DNA of 64,000 bases from assembly GCF_900167135.1 (NCBI RefSeq), contig NZ_FUWZ01000003.1, forward strand, positions 62,001 to 126,000, given 5' to 3'. The position numbers and the translations under genes are program-made. Each line of letters opens with the position of its first letter. The stretch's first letter is position 1. The notes beneath the pieces were generated by a model. That model ran no database searches. It saw only the letters and a program-made list of their open reading frames with translations, and was not told where the DNA came from. This document shows positions 40,882 through 50,743 of the stretch, piece by piece. This DNA comes from Chitinophaga eiseniae (GTDB taxonomy: Bacteria > Bacteroidota > Bacteroidia > Chitinophagales > Chitinophagaceae).

Positions 40882-41688
40882 ATGATATTGAAAACCTGCT
40901 TAACCTGGATAGGATGGGGACTACTATGCTTCAATTGTTTGTTTACTTCCTGCACGTCAACCAAAAATGCTGTTTATTTCAGTGACGTAAAAGACACCGT
41001 ACTATCACCGGTGGACGGAAACTTCGAACCAAGGATACAAAAGAATGATATACTACAGATCAACGTGAGCAGCCTTAATCCGGAAGACGTTATCATTTAT
41101 AATGTATCCAACATGACTTCAGCGTCTGGCACAGGGGGAGCGAATGCAGGAGCGGGTGCTATGCTGGGAGGGTTCCTGGTGAATGATCAGGGATTTATCC
41201 AATACCCGGTACTGGGACCTGTTAAGGTAGCCGGCCTTACTAAAAAAGCGCTTACCGACTACCTGCATGACCAGCTCACAACACGCAAACTGCTGGTTGA
41301 TCCTGTGGTAAGCATCCGTTTTCTCAACTATCGTGTTACCATACTGGGAGAAGTGAGCAAACCAACAGTAGTAAATGTTACCAACGAAAAAATATCCATA
41401 CTGGAAGCCTTGGGAATGGCAGGCGACATAACAGTGTTCGGCAAACGCAACAACATCCTGCTGATACGGGAGGTTGACCACGAACGGATCATCCGCCGCA
41501 TCGATCTGAATGACAAACGCATCCTCAATTCCCCCTACTATTTTCTGCAATCAAACGATATACTATATGTAGAACCCAACAAGTCAAAGATCGCAACGGC
41601 CGACCGGTCCCGGCAAATATTGCCCATTGCGCTCAGCAGCTTGTCGTTACTCGTTATTATCCTGGACCGTTTAGTTATCAATAAGTAG
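40882..41688 (+). CDS. wza: Polysaccharide export outer-membrane lipoprotein (Wza-like)
   Basis: A 268-residue lipoprotein started at 40882 (MILKTCLTWIG); a longer frame to 40804 is unlikely. Lipobox LFTSC, about residue 23. The Poly_export domain follows (FEPRIQKNDILQINVSSLNP), then SLBB-type domains (VTILGEVSKPTVVNVTNEKISILEALG). A single C-terminal hydrophobic helix (ILPIALSSLSLLVIILDRLV) matches the Wza-type membrane pore end. It forms the outer-membrane exit channel for the capsule/exopolysaccharide. The tyrosine autokinase gene follows after 3 bp. Confidence 0.92.
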   Translation: MILKTCLTWIGWGLLCFNCLFTSCTSTKNAVYFSDVKDTVLSPVDGNFEPRIQKNDILQINVSSLNPEDVIIYNVSNMTSASGTGGANAGAGAMLGGFLVNDQGFIQYPVLGPVKVAGLTKKALTDYLHDQLTTRKLLVDPVVSIRFLNYRVTILGEVSKPTVVNVTNEKISILEALGMAGDITVFGKRNNILLIREVDHERIIRRIDLNDKRILNSPYYFLQSNDILYVEPNKSKIATADRSRQILPIALSSLSLLVIILDRLVINK

Positions 41689-41691
41689 CAT

Positions 41692-44043
41692 ATGCAAAAG
41701 GTAAATGGAAATAAAACCCAGCCCGGTGAAACGCCACAGAGCCTGCTAACGTTCATCCGTTCGCACTATCTGCCCTACTGGCCTATGTTTGCAGTAGCGC
41801 TGGCGGTCGCCCTTGCTGGTGCATTCCTGTATCTTCGGTATGCTACGCCACTGTATAAAATATCCGGGGTACTGCTGGTACAGGAAGCCTCTAACGGCCT
41901 TGGCGCCAGCGATATGCTGCAATCACTTGACCTGATGGGCGGCAGCAAGACCGTCATGGAAAATGAAATTGAGATACTGAAATCACGCACGTTGACAAAA
42001 GCGGTTATCCGAAATCTTAACCTATACGGAGAAGTAATAGAGAAAGGGAAAATAAGGGATGTGGCACTTTACAAAAACAGTCCGCTGAAATTTATCTTCC
42101 TGGAACCGGAGACGATACAAATAGCCTCAACAGGCACCTGGCCGTTTACGTATGATGAAGCTGCCAGGCAGGTAACGATCGAGGGCAATAAATACCGTGT
42201 AGGCGACACCGTGCAAACACGATGGGGCAAACTACTGATACAATCTCAGGGCAAACACGCAGATACAACCGTCAGCTATTCCCTGCACGTGATGACAGAA
42301 AAACAGTGGATGCAGCTGTTGCTGGCGACCATAAAAGTTACACCCGCCGCGAAAGCCGGCAGCGTGGTAGACCTGGAGTATACCGATGCGGCACCGGACC
42401 GCGGTGAAGATATTATCAATGAATTGATCCGGGTATACAATAAAGCGGCAGTGGAGGACAAGAACAGGACCTCCGCCAATACCATGCACTTTGTGGAAGA
42501 AAGGCTGCGTATTGTAAGCGCTGAACTGGGACAGGCAGAAACGCAGGTGGAACGTTTTAAAACAACAGCAGGAATAGTGGACATCGGGGAACAAAGCAAA
42601 TTGTTCCTGGCCAGCGTACAGGAAAATGACCGCAAGATCAGCGAGGCCAACATTCAGTTGTCCATACTGGACGCCATCGAAAAATACGTCACCAGCCAAC
42701 AATCTACCGGCAATATCGTACCAGGCACTATTGGCCTCACCGATGCTGTACTGCTGGAACTGGTGGCCAAACTGTCAGAAACAGCGTTACAACTGGAACG
42801 GCTACGTAAAACGACCGGAGAAAACAGTCCCCTGCTGGCCAGCCTCAACAGGCAGATGGAACGGCTGAAGCCTGCCATCATGGAAAATATCGGCAGCTTA
42901 CGGGCTAACCTGCAGGCCGGGCTAACACGGCTTCAGGCGGAAAACAACCGGAACATGAGCATTATTCGCAGCGTGCCCGGAAAAGAAAAAGCTTTGCTGG
43001 AAGTCAGCCGGCAACAGGCCATCAAGAATAATATCTACACCTTCCTGCTCGAGAAACGGGAGGAAACAGCGCTGGCTTATGCCGCCGCGGTATCGGACAG
43101 CCGGATAGTGGACGCCGCCGAATCCGCCGCCTACCCGTTTAGCCCGCAGAAGTCAATGGTACTCGGCATTTCCGCGCTCACCGCACTGGCCCTGGTAGTG
43201 GGATTCGTTTCACTGAAAGACATGATGAACCGGGAAGTGATGTTCCGCGCAGATATTGAAAGCGTAACGAGCGCCCCTGTTGCAGCTGAGATTATGCATC
43301 ACAATGGCAACGATCCTGTGGTGATGAGTAACAACAGCAGAACTGCCATCGCGGAACAGTTCCGCGCATTGCGCACCGCTTTGTCCTATATCGGGTTGAA
43401 CGGTGACCGGAAAACACTCATGATCACCTCTTCCATTTCCGGGGAAGGCAAAAGCTTTATATCGGTAAACCTCGCGCTGAGCCTTTCACTGGCAGGGAAA
43501 AAAGTGGCCCTGATGGAATTTGACCTCCGCAAACCCATGATCAGTAAAATGTTGCACATGCGCGCCAACCCGGGCATCAGCAACTACCTGGTAGGCACGG
43601 CGTCGTTGCAGGACGTTCTGCAGAAAGTGGGCGACAACGGATTTTTATACCTGCTGTCGGCCGGCATCATGCCTCCTAACCCCAGCGAACTGATTCTCAA
43701 CGGTCAGCTGGAAAGCCTGCTGAACGAACTAAAAGAACGTTTCGATTATATCATTATCGACTCCGCCCCGGTAGGACTTGTAACAGACGCCAGGCTGATC
43801 GCCCCGTTCTGCGACGCTACCCTGTATGTGGTGCGCCATCAGCGTACCCCCAAGCACTACCTTAAACTGGTGGAAGAACTTTACCAGAACAGGGAACTGG
43901 GGAAACTGAATATTGTGTTTAACGGTATAAAACGGCAAGGTGTAGCCGGTTACGGATATGGGTCAGGATACGGCGACATCAACGGCTATGGCTACACTGA
44001 GCCGGTCAAAAAAACAGGCTGGTTTAAACGCAGCATAAAATAA
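41692..44043 (+). CDS. wzc: Polysaccharide copolymerase / tyrosine autokinase (Wzc-like)
   Basis: A 783-residue inner-membrane protein. The Wzz domain starts at about residue 15, with membrane helices at about 30-52 and about 485-508. The GNVR-type coiled-coil periplasmic part lies between. The cytoplasmic BY-kinase domain (about 540-760) has Walker A SSISGEGKSF (near residue 585), Walker A' (VALMEFDLRKP) and Walker B (YIIIDSAP). The tail carries a tyrosine cluster (GYGYGSGYGDINGYGY) for autophosphorylation. It controls chain length and export in Wzx/Wzy pathways. A matching phosphatase (Wzb) is not in the window. Confidence 0.94.
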   Translation: MQKVNGNKTQPGETPQSLLTFIRSHYLPYWPMFAVALAVALAGAFLYLRYATPLYKISGVLLVQEASNGLGASDMLQSLDLMGGSKTVMENEIEILKSRTLTKAVIRNLNLYGEVIEKGKIRDVALYKNSPLKFIFLEPETIQIASTGTWPFTYDEAARQVTIEGNKYRVGDTVQTRWGKLLIQSQGKHADTTVSYSLHVMTEKQWMQLLLATIKVTPAAKAGSVVDLEYTDAAPDRGEDIINELIRVYNKAAVEDKNRTSANTMHFVEERLRIVSAELGQAETQVERFKTTAGIVDIGEQSKLFLASVQENDRKISEANIQLSILDAIEKYVTSQQSTGNIVPGTIGLTDAVLLELVAKLSETALQLERLRKTTGENSPLLASLNRQMERLKPAIMENIGSLRANLQAGLTRLQAENNRNMSIIRSVPGKEKALLEVSRQQAIKNNIYTFLLEKREETALAYAAAVSDSRIVDAAESAAYPFSPQKSMVLGISALTALALVVGFVSLKDMMNREVMFRADIESVTSAPVAAEIMHHNGNDPVVMSNNSRTAIAEQFRALRTALSYIGLNGDRKTLMITSSISGEGKSFISVNLALSLSLAGKKVALMEFDLRKPMISKMLHMRANPGISNYLVGTASLQDVLQKVGDNGFLYLLSAGIMPPNPSELILNGQLESLLNELKERFDYIIIDSAPVGLVTDARLIAPFCDATLYVVRHQRTPKHYLKLVEELYQNRELGKLNIVFNGIKRQGVAGYGYGSGYGDINGYGYTEPVKKTGWFKRSIK

Positions 44044-44152
44044 CGACTGGCATACCCGGTCACACTACATATACGATCAACGGGCAATCAACGCCCGGTC
44101 CCGCCTTTATAAACTCCACACGAACTATCCGATCACCTTAAAACCGGCTCTT

Positions 44153-44659
44153 ATGTTTAATGAACAACCATTAGCATGGTATGCGGTATATACCAGGGCT
44201 AAATGCGAAAAGAAAGTAGCTGATCTGCTCACCCGCAAAAAAGTGGAGCACTATTACCCCGTCAAGCAGTTGGTCCGCGGCCGTAAGATCGTTGAGACGC
44301 CCCTCTTCGCTTCTTACGTATTCGTTCACATCCCTGAAAGCAGAAGCTGGGTAGTACGCGAAACAGAAAACGTGGTGAACTTCGTCTACTGGCTGGAGCA
44401 ACCGGCCATTATCCCGGATCACGAAATTGCACTGATCCGGCACTTCCTCCGGGATTATGAAGAAGTATCTGTAGAACATTTTCCCATACAGGCAGGCAGG
44501 GAAAGCACATCACCTTCCGGCGGCAAAATCATACAACTCGGCAGCAGCCGCGTAAAAGTAGCGCTAAACAGCCTGGGTTGTATGCTGACAGCAAGCATTC
44601 CATCGAGGGAAGTGAGGGTGATTGCCGGAAACAAAACCGCCAACGGACATCATTACTGA
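44153..44659 (+). CDS. UpxY-family transcription antiterminator (NusG-like)
   Basis: A 168-residue protein with the NGN domain (about 5-105: AWYAVYTRAKCEKKVADLL, then VETPLFASYVFVHI) and a KOW-like C-terminus. It matches the UpxY subfamily that lets RNA polymerase read through long capsule operons in Bacteroides. It lies between wzc and the sugar-nucleotide genes with 109 bp before it. That gap contains a hairpin CGGGC/GCCCG (44081-44097) where such a factor could act. It overlaps the start region of manC, which begins 20 bp after its stop. Confidence 0.88.
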   Translation: MFNEQPLAWYAVYTRAKCEKKVADLLTRKKVEHYYPVKQLVRGRKIVETPLFASYVFVHIPESRSWVVRETENVVNFVYWLEQPAIIPDHEIALIRHFLRDYEEVSVEHFPIQAGRESTSPSGGKIIQLGSSRVKVALNSLGCMLTASIPSREVRVIAGNKTANGHHY

Positions 44660-44678
44660 TTTAAACCAACGATATCTT

Positions 44679-45701
44679 ATGATGCAGCATATCATTCTCT
44701 GTGGTGGTTCCGGCACCCGGCTATGGCCTTTGTCGAACCAGCAAACGCCTAAGCAGTTACTCACCCTGTTCGACGGCTACAGTCTCCTCCAGCTGACTTT
44801 CCGGCGAAACCGTTTTGCCTGCGACAAGGTAATGGCCATCGTCAACGAACAGCAGGCCGGGATCGTAGCGGAGCAACTGGAGCAGGCAGGCGCATCGGCA
44901 CCGGTATGCCTCGCAGAACCCGTAGGCCGCAATACTGCCGCCGCCATCGCGCTGGCTGCTTTTGTGGCCGACCCGGACACTATTTTACTGATCACCCCTG
45001 CCGACCATCTCATCGGCACTCCCGACCGGTATGCGACAGCCATAGAGACCGCCGGCATCCTCGCCGCGGGAAACCATGTCGTTACCATCGGGTTGGTACC
45101 CACCTACCCGGAAACAGGATTCGGCTATATCAGCTACTCCGGCCATGACGTACTGCGGTTTGTGGAAAAACCCGATCGCGTAGTGGCAGAGGCCATGCTG
45201 GCTGCCGGCGGATTCCTGTGGAACAGCGGCATCTTCTGCTGCAAAGCCCGTGTATTGTTGCAGGAACTGCAACAACATGCACCTGCTATTTACGAAGCTA
45301 CCGCCATTGCCGCCGCTGAATGGAAAACCACCGGTGTATTACGAAAAGAAACGATGGAAGCCATCCCATCGGACAGTTTCGATTATGCCGTACTCGAAAA
45401 AAGCGGCATCGTAAAAGTAGTACCCTCAAAAATGGACTGGAGCGATGTAGGCAGCTACGAAGCCCTGGCTGACGCACTCTCCCGGCATTATCAATACCGC
45501 AACCACCAGGCGGTATTTATCGAAAGTGATCCGCAAAAAAACATCGTGATCGGAAAAGACAAACTCGTAGCACTGGTCGGCGTCGAAAACATGGTGGTAG
45601 TCAATACCGCCAGCGCGCTGCTCATCATGAAACGCGGCCGTGGCCAGGATATCAGGCAGCTGCATCAATGGGTAAGGGATAACCGCCCCGAATTACTTTA
45701 A
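44679..45701 (+). CDS. manC: Mannose-1-phosphate guanylyltransferase
   Basis: A 340-residue nucleotidyltransferase from the ATG at 44679 (MMQHIILCGG); an upstream ATG at 44622 would overlap upxY. It has the GDP-binding GGSGTRLWPLS, the PKQLL motif, ITPADHLI and FVEKPD, and the C-terminal DWSDVGSYEAL. It makes GDP-mannose from mannose 1-phosphate and GTP, for the GDP-fucose branch. The isomerase domain of two-domain ManC proteins is missing, so phosphomannose isomerase and phosphomannomutase must come from elsewhere in the genome. Confidence 0.93.
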   Translation: MMQHIILCGGSGTRLWPLSNQQTPKQLLTLFDGYSLLQLTFRRNRFACDKVMAIVNEQQAGIVAEQLEQAGASAPVCLAEPVGRNTAAAIALAAFVADPDTILLITPADHLIGTPDRYATAIETAGILAAGNHVVTIGLVPTYPETGFGYISYSGHDVLRFVEKPDRVVAEAMLAAGGFLWNSGIFCCKARVLLQELQQHAPAIYEATAIAAAEWKTTGVLRKETMEAIPSDSFDYAVLEKSGIVKVVPSKMDWSDVGSYEALADALSRHYQYRNHQAVFIESDPQKNIVIGKDKLVALVGVENMVVVNTASALLIMKRGRGQDIRQLHQWVRDNRPELL

Positions 45702-45717
45702 ACATTAACCAAAGCAT

Positions 45718-46662
45718 ATGAAAGCAAATGATCCTGTGTATATAGCCGGTCACCGTGGCATGGTGGGTGGCGCCATTAAAAGAAAACTGGAAACACTGGG
45801 CTATCATAATATCATTACACGCAGCTCCGGTAGCCTTGACTTACGTAAGCAAGAAGAGGTGGATTCGTTCTTTGCTGCCGAAAAACCAGCCTATGTATTT
45901 CTGGCAGCCGCAAAAGTAGGTGGCATACTCGCTAACAACACGTATCGGGCAGAATTTCTCTATGATAACCTGATGATTGCTGCCAATGTAATACATGCCG
46001 CCTGGAAACACGGCGTCACCAAACTGCTGTTCCTCGGCAGCTCGTGTATATACCCCCGGATGGCGCCACAGCCTATCAAAGAAAGCTTTTTACTGACAGG
46101 CCTCCTGGAACCGACCAACGAGCCTTACGCCATCGCAAAAATTGCAGGCATCAAATTATGCGAAGCCTACCGCGATCAGTATGGCTGCAACTTTATCAGC
46201 GTAATGCCCACTAATCTTTTTGGCATCGGCGATAACTACCACCCTCAAAACGCCCATGTGCTGCCGGCACTGATCCGCCGCTTCCACGAAGCAAAAATGA
46301 ATAATAAACCATCGGTCACCGTATGGGGAACGGGAACGCCCAGACGGGAATTTCTCTTCGCCGACGACCTCGCGGACGCCTGCGTATACCTCATGCAGCA
46401 CTATAATGAAAGAGAACCCGTGAATATCGGCAAGGGAGAAGACCTGACCATTAAACAACTGGCCGAGCACATCAGGGAAGTGGTTTGTTACAAAGGGGAA
46501 ATAATATTTGACGCCGGCAAACCAGACGGCACTCCCCGCAAACTGATGGACGTATCCGCACTGCGCCGGTTGGGATGGAAACATAGCACCAGCCTGAAAG
46601 AAGGATTGGTAATAGCTTACAGAGACTTCCTGCAACAGGACCAGTTAAAATTACATGCTTAA
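45718..46662 (+). CDS. fcl: GDP-L-fucose synthase
   Basis: A 314-residue SDR enzyme, the usual length. Cofactor motif GHRGMVGGAI, catalytic SSCIYP serine and YAIAK (YxxxK) tyrosine-lysine pair, and the PTNLFGIGDNYHPQNAHVLP motif typical of GDP-fucose synthases. It epimerises and reduces GDP-4-keto-6-deoxy-mannose to GDP-L-fucose with NADPH. It works with gmd, which lies two genes downstream. The start follows the manC stop by 16 bp. Confidence 0.95.
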   Translation: MKANDPVYIAGHRGMVGGAIKRKLETLGYHNIITRSSGSLDLRKQEEVDSFFAAEKPAYVFLAAAKVGGILANNTYRAEFLYDNLMIAANVIHAAWKHGVTKLLFLGSSCIYPRMAPQPIKESFLLTGLLEPTNEPYAIAKIAGIKLCEAYRDQYGCNFISVMPTNLFGIGDNYHPQNAHVLPALIRRFHEAKMNNKPSVTVWGTGTPRREFLFADDLADACVYLMQHYNEREPVNIGKGEDLTIKQLAEHIREVVCYKGEIIFDAGKPDGTPRKLMDVSALRRLGWKHSTSLKEGLVIAYRDFLQQDQLKLHA

Positions 46663-46673
46663 ATATCAATAGT

Positions 46674-48020
46674 ATGAAAGTAGTCATCGCAGGTACAGGA
46701 TATGTTGGCCTGGTAACCGGAGCCTGTCTGGCGGAAGTGGGCACAGAAGTGGTTTGTGTTGATGTAGATGCAGCCAAGATCACCCGTTTGCAAAACGGTA
46801 TACTCCCCATCTACGAACCAGGCCTGCAGGAAATAGTGATGCGCAACCAGGAGAGCAAGCGTTTGTCGTTCACCACCGAAATGTCCGCCGCATTACCGGG
46901 AGCAGAAGCCGTATTCATTGCCGTAGGCACGCCACCGGGAGAAGACGGCAGCGCCGACCTTCAGTATGTTCTTCAGGTAGCCGGCCAGATAGGGCAGCTG
47001 ATGGAGCAATACCTGGTCATCGTTACCAAAAGCACCGTGCCGGTAGGTACTGCCGTCCGTGTAAACCGCGCAGTGAAAGAAGCCCTGTCCGCCAGGCAAC
47101 GCCTGCTCGACTATGATGTGGCCTCCAACCCGGAATTTCTGAAAGAAGGCGCGGCGATAAATGACTTTCTGAAACCGGACCGCATAGTTGTTGGTGTTAA
47201 TACCTCGCGGGCCAGACAGACGCTGGAACAACTATACCGCCCCTTTCTGCTGAATGGGCACCCGATCCTGTTTATGGACATCGCTTCCGCCGAAATGACC
47301 AAATATGCCGCCAATGCCATGCTGGCTACCAGGATATCCTACATGAACGATATCGCCAACTTATGCGGGCTGGCAGGGGCCGACATCAACCAGGTACGCA
47401 AAGGTATCGGCAGCGATCCCAGAATCGGCAAACACTTCCTGTACCCCGGCATTGGTTATGGCGGGTCCTGCTTCCCGAAAGACGTAAAAGCACTACTGCA
47501 AACAGGCCGGGAATACGGCTACCAGCTCCGTATCCTGGATGCGGTGGAAGCCGTTAATGAAGATCAGAAACAGCTGTTGTTCCGGAAAGTGCTCCGTCAT
47601 TTTGATGGCAATATCCGCAACAAAAAATTCGCCGTATGGGGATTATCGTTCAAACCCAATACAGACGACATGCGGGAGGCGCCGTCGCTGGTACTGATCC
47701 GCAGCCTGCTGGAAGCCGGGGCCACTGTCAGCGCGTATGACCCCGTTGCCATGAAAGAAGCTGCAACTTATCTCGGCAACAGCATCACTTTCACGGATGA
47801 CATGTACAGCGCCGCAGAAAATGCAGCAGCGATACTGCTGGCCACCGAATGGAATACGTTCCGCATGCCGGACTGGCTACGCCTGCGCAACCTTATGCAA
47901 TCGCCCGTGCTGTTCGACGGTCGCAATATTTATGATGACGTGCAGCTGATCAAACTGGGCTTTACCTACTACGGTATCGGTAAATCGGCCACCTCCAGCG
48001 TAGATGCGCTGACACAATAG
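46674..48020 (+). CDS. ugd: UDP-glucose 6-dehydrogenase
   Basis: A 448-residue enzyme with the three-domain UDP-glucose/GDP-mannose dehydrogenase layout: NAD motif GTGYVGLVTG at the N-terminus, the catalytic thiolate in GGSCFPKD, and the UDP-binding C-terminal domain (VWGLSFKPNTDDMREAPS). It oxidises UDP-glucose to UDP-glucuronate in two NAD-dependent steps. The product supplies an acidic sugar to the polymer. It lies 11 bp after fcl. Confidence 0.95.
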   Translation: MKVVIAGTGYVGLVTGACLAEVGTEVVCVDVDAAKITRLQNGILPIYEPGLQEIVMRNQESKRLSFTTEMSAALPGAEAVFIAVGTPPGEDGSADLQYVLQVAGQIGQLMEQYLVIVTKSTVPVGTAVRVNRAVKEALSARQRLLDYDVASNPEFLKEGAAINDFLKPDRIVVGVNTSRARQTLEQLYRPFLLNGHPILFMDIASAEMTKYAANAMLATRISYMNDIANLCGLAGADINQVRKGIGSDPRIGKHFLYPGIGYGGSCFPKDVKALLQTGREYGYQLRILDAVEAVNEDQKQLLFRKVLRHFDGNIRNKKFAVWGLSFKPNTDDMREAPSLVLIRSLLEAGATVSAYDPVAMKEAATYLGNSITFTDDMYSAAENAAAILLATEWNTFRMPDWLRLRNLMQSPVLFDGRNIYDDVQLIKLGFTYYGIGKSATSSVDALTQ

Positions 48021-48077
48021 CGGATACCCGGCATGCCCATAATAACTATTTCTATCACCCACTAAAATTACGATTGT

Positions 48078-49175
48078 ATGAAAGTAGCCCTGATAACAGG
48101 CATCACAGGCCAGGATGGCGCCTACCTCGCAGAACTGCTGCTGAAAAAAGGATATATGGTCCACGGCGTAAAACGGCGCGCATCCCTGATCAATACAGAA
48201 CGGATCGATCATTTGTACCAGGATATGCACAGCGAAAATGTACGCTTTCGTTTACACTATGGTGATATGACCGACAGTACCAACCTGATCCGCATTATCC
48301 AGGAAACGCAACCCGACGAAATTTACAACCTGGCAGCCATGAGCCACGTAAGAGTAAGTTTTGACACTCCTGAATACACGGCCAATGCCGACGGCATCGG
48401 CACCCTGCGCCTGCTGGAGGCGCTGCGCATCCTGAAAATGGAGAAGAAAACCCGCATCTACCAGGCCAGCACATCAGAGTTATATGGCCTCGTCCAGGAA
48501 GTGCCACAGCGCGAAACCACCCCCTTCTATCCCCGCAGCCCTTATGCCGTGGCCAAGTTATACGCCTACTGGATCACCGTTAACTACCGCGAAGCCTACG
48601 GCATGTATGCCTGTAACGGCATCCTGTTTAACCACGAAAGCCCGTTACGCGGAGAAACATTTGTCACCCGCAAAATCACCAGGGGAGCGGCCGCCATCGC
48701 ATTGGGCCTGCAGGATAAACTATACCTCGGCAACCTGGATGCGCAACGCGACTGGGGACATGCAAAAGACTACGTGGAAGCCATGTGGCGCATCCTGCAA
48801 CAGGAGCAACCCGACGACTACGTCATAGCCACCGGCATTACCACCACCGTACGCGAATTTGTGCGTATGGCGTTCGCGGAACTGGGCATTACCATCTCTT
48901 TTCAAGGCAGCGGCGCTACTGAAACCGGTATTGTCACCGCCTGCTCGAAAGAGGAATATACTTTACCGTTAGGAAAAGAAGTGGTAGCCATCGATCCCCG
49001 CTATTTCCGCCCTACGGAAGTGGAACTGCTCATTGGCGACCCTACCAAATCCAAAACGGCGCTCGGCTGGGAGCCTGCCTACGATCTCGCTGCGCTGGTA
49101 AAGGAAATGATGACCAGCGACGTGGAATTGTTTTCCCAAAAAGAAGTCACACTACTGGAACACTTAATCGGGTAA
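48078..49175 (+). CDS. gmd: GDP-mannose 4,6-dehydratase
   Basis: A 365-residue SDR enzyme with NADP motif GITGQDGAYLAE. It has the KRRAS substrate loop, ASTSELYG with the active-site serine/threonine-glutamate, YAVAK (YxxxK) and the FNHESPLRGETFVTRKI motif of Gmd. It converts GDP-mannose to GDP-4-keto-6-deoxymannose, which Fcl then turns into GDP-fucose. It follows ugd by 57 bp. Confidence 0.95.
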   Translation: MKVALITGITGQDGAYLAELLLKKGYMVHGVKRRASLINTERIDHLYQDMHSENVRFRLHYGDMTDSTNLIRIIQETQPDEIYNLAAMSHVRVSFDTPEYTANADGIGTLRLLEALRILKMEKKTRIYQASTSELYGLVQEVPQRETTPFYPRSPYAVAKLYAYWITVNYREAYGMYACNGILFNHESPLRGETFVTRKITRGAAAIALGLQDKLYLGNLDAQRDWGHAKDYVEAMWRILQQEQPDDYVIATGITTTVREFVRMAFAELGITISFQGSGATETGIVTACSKEEYTLPLGKEVVAIDPRYFRPTEVELLIGDPTKSKTALGWEPAYDLAALVKEMMTSDVELFSQKEVTLLEHLIG

Positions 49176-49185
49176 ATCAGGGACC

Positions 49186-50739
49186 ATGCAGGCAGCGAAC
49201 AGAGTAATATTGAACACAGGCGCGCTTTATGGACGGATGCTCCTCACCGTTTTCATCTCGTTGTACGCCACCAGGCTGATACTGAACCAACTGGGCGCGG
49301 CCGACTACGGGTTGTTTAACCTGGTCGGAGGCGTGATCACCATGCTGTCATTTCTCAATATTGCCATGACTATTAGCACGCAGCGGTATATGTCGTTTCA
49401 CATCGGCACGAAAGACAGTCATCAACTAAAGATGGTATTCAATACCAGCGTATTGCTGCATTTCATACTGGGAATAGCTATGGTATTGTTGTTTGAAGTG
49501 GCAGGCCATTACCTGTTTGATCATGTACTGAACTACCCGGCGGAACGGACCCTGGCAGCAAGGATTATCTACCAGTTCATGATCGCCAGCGCCTTTTTCA
49601 CCATCGTTTCAGTACCCTGCGACGCCACATTGATAGCACAGGAGAATATGGTCATGGTGGCAATACTGGGCGTCGTTGAATCTCTGGGGAAACTGCTGAT
49701 CGCCGTAGCACTGCAATATACCGGCCACGATAAGCTGATCGCCTACGGCGCTATGATGGCATCACTGACCATACTGCTGCTGCTGTTCAAACAGCTGTAC
49801 TGCGCCGCGAAATACCCGGAGAGCAGGATCAGCATAAAACGGTATTTCAACCGGCAGCTGCTGGCCGAAATGTTCACTTACGCAGGATGGAACATGTTTG
49901 GCGCAGGCAGTGTGGTGGCGCGTAACCAGGGACTCGCCCTGGTGCTCAATGTCTTCTTTGGCGCTATCGTCAACGCAGCCTATGGCATCGCTTACCAGGT
50001 AAACGCGCAATTGAGCTACTTTTCGGTTACCATGCTAAGAGCATTAAACCCGCAGATCATAAAAAGTGAAGGTAGCGGCGATCGCCCACGGATGTTGCGC
50101 CTCGCCATGATCGCCAGTAAATTTTCATTTTACCTGCTAAGTTTCTTTGCCGTTCCCCTGATGATAGAAATGCCCTTTGTGTTACAATGCTGGCTAAAGC
50201 AGGTGCCGGAATACACCGTCATGATGTGCCGCTTAATCGTCATCGCCACGCTCATCAACCAGTTATCCGCCGGCATACAGGTGGCCGTTCAATCCGTTGG
50301 AAAGATCAGGCAATACCAGGTAGCTGTAAGTACCATCGTGTTGCTTAACCTGCCCGTGGCCTGGCTGCTGCTTTCGGCCGGCTACCCTCCTTCCGCCGTT
50401 CTGATCAGCACTATCTGCATAGAGATGGTGAGCGGGGCCTATCGCATGATGGCAGCACAAAAAATCACCGGCCTGTCTCCGCGGACATATGCCAGGCAGG
50501 TGGTCCTCCGCGCCATAGTACCGGTGCTGTTATCTGCAGCCATTGCAGGTATCCCCCAATGGTGCCTGCCCCAGGGATTTGTAAGGCTGGGTCTCACCAT
50601 GATAGTGAGCGCACTGGCCACAGGCATATGGATACGATTAATAGGATTGACGCCGGAAGAGACGACAAAACTGGAACAACTATTCAGCCGGGCGGTTTCA
50701 AAATTACAGGCAAGACTGATCGTATTAAAAGCGAACTAA
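49186..50739 (+). CDS. Oligosaccharide flippase (Wzx-like)
   Basis: A 517-residue inner-membrane protein with about 12-14 hydrophobic helices. Its opening (NTGALYGRMLLTVFISLYAT) and AADYGLFNLVGGVITML are typical of the polysaccharide-flippase group of the MOP superfamily. It would move undecaprenyl-linked repeat units to the periplasm. The order here, after sugar-nucleotide genes and ahead of glycosyltransferases, fits a Wzx-type pathway. No polymer-specific residue can be named. Confidence 0.9.
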   Translation: MQAANRVILNTGALYGRMLLTVFISLYATRLILNQLGAADYGLFNLVGGVITMLSFLNIAMTISTQRYMSFHIGTKDSHQLKMVFNTSVLLHFILGIAMVLLFEVAGHYLFDHVLNYPAERTLAARIIYQFMIASAFFTIVSVPCDATLIAQENMVMVAILGVVESLGKLLIAVALQYTGHDKLIAYGAMMASLTILLLLFKQLYCAAKYPESRISIKRYFNRQLLAEMFTYAGWNMFGAGSVVARNQGLALVLNVFFGAIVNAAYGIAYQVNAQLSYFSVTMLRALNPQIIKSEGSGDRPRMLRLAMIASKFSFYLLSFFAVPLMIEMPFVLQCWLKQVPEYTVMMCRLIVIATLINQLSAGIQVAVQSVGKIRQYQVAVSTIVLLNLPVAWLLLSAGYPPSAVLISTICIEMVSGAYRMMAAQKITGLSPRTYARQVVLRAIVPVLLSAAIAGIPQWCLPQGFVRLGLTMIVSALATGIWIRLIGLTPEETTKLEQLFSRAVSKLQARLIVLKAN

Positions 50740-50743
50740 CGAT

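Noticed and set aside
44081..44097. Hairpin before upxY read as a Rho-independent terminator
   Set aside because: The stem is only 5 bp and no T-run follows, so it is mentioned only as a possible pause site.
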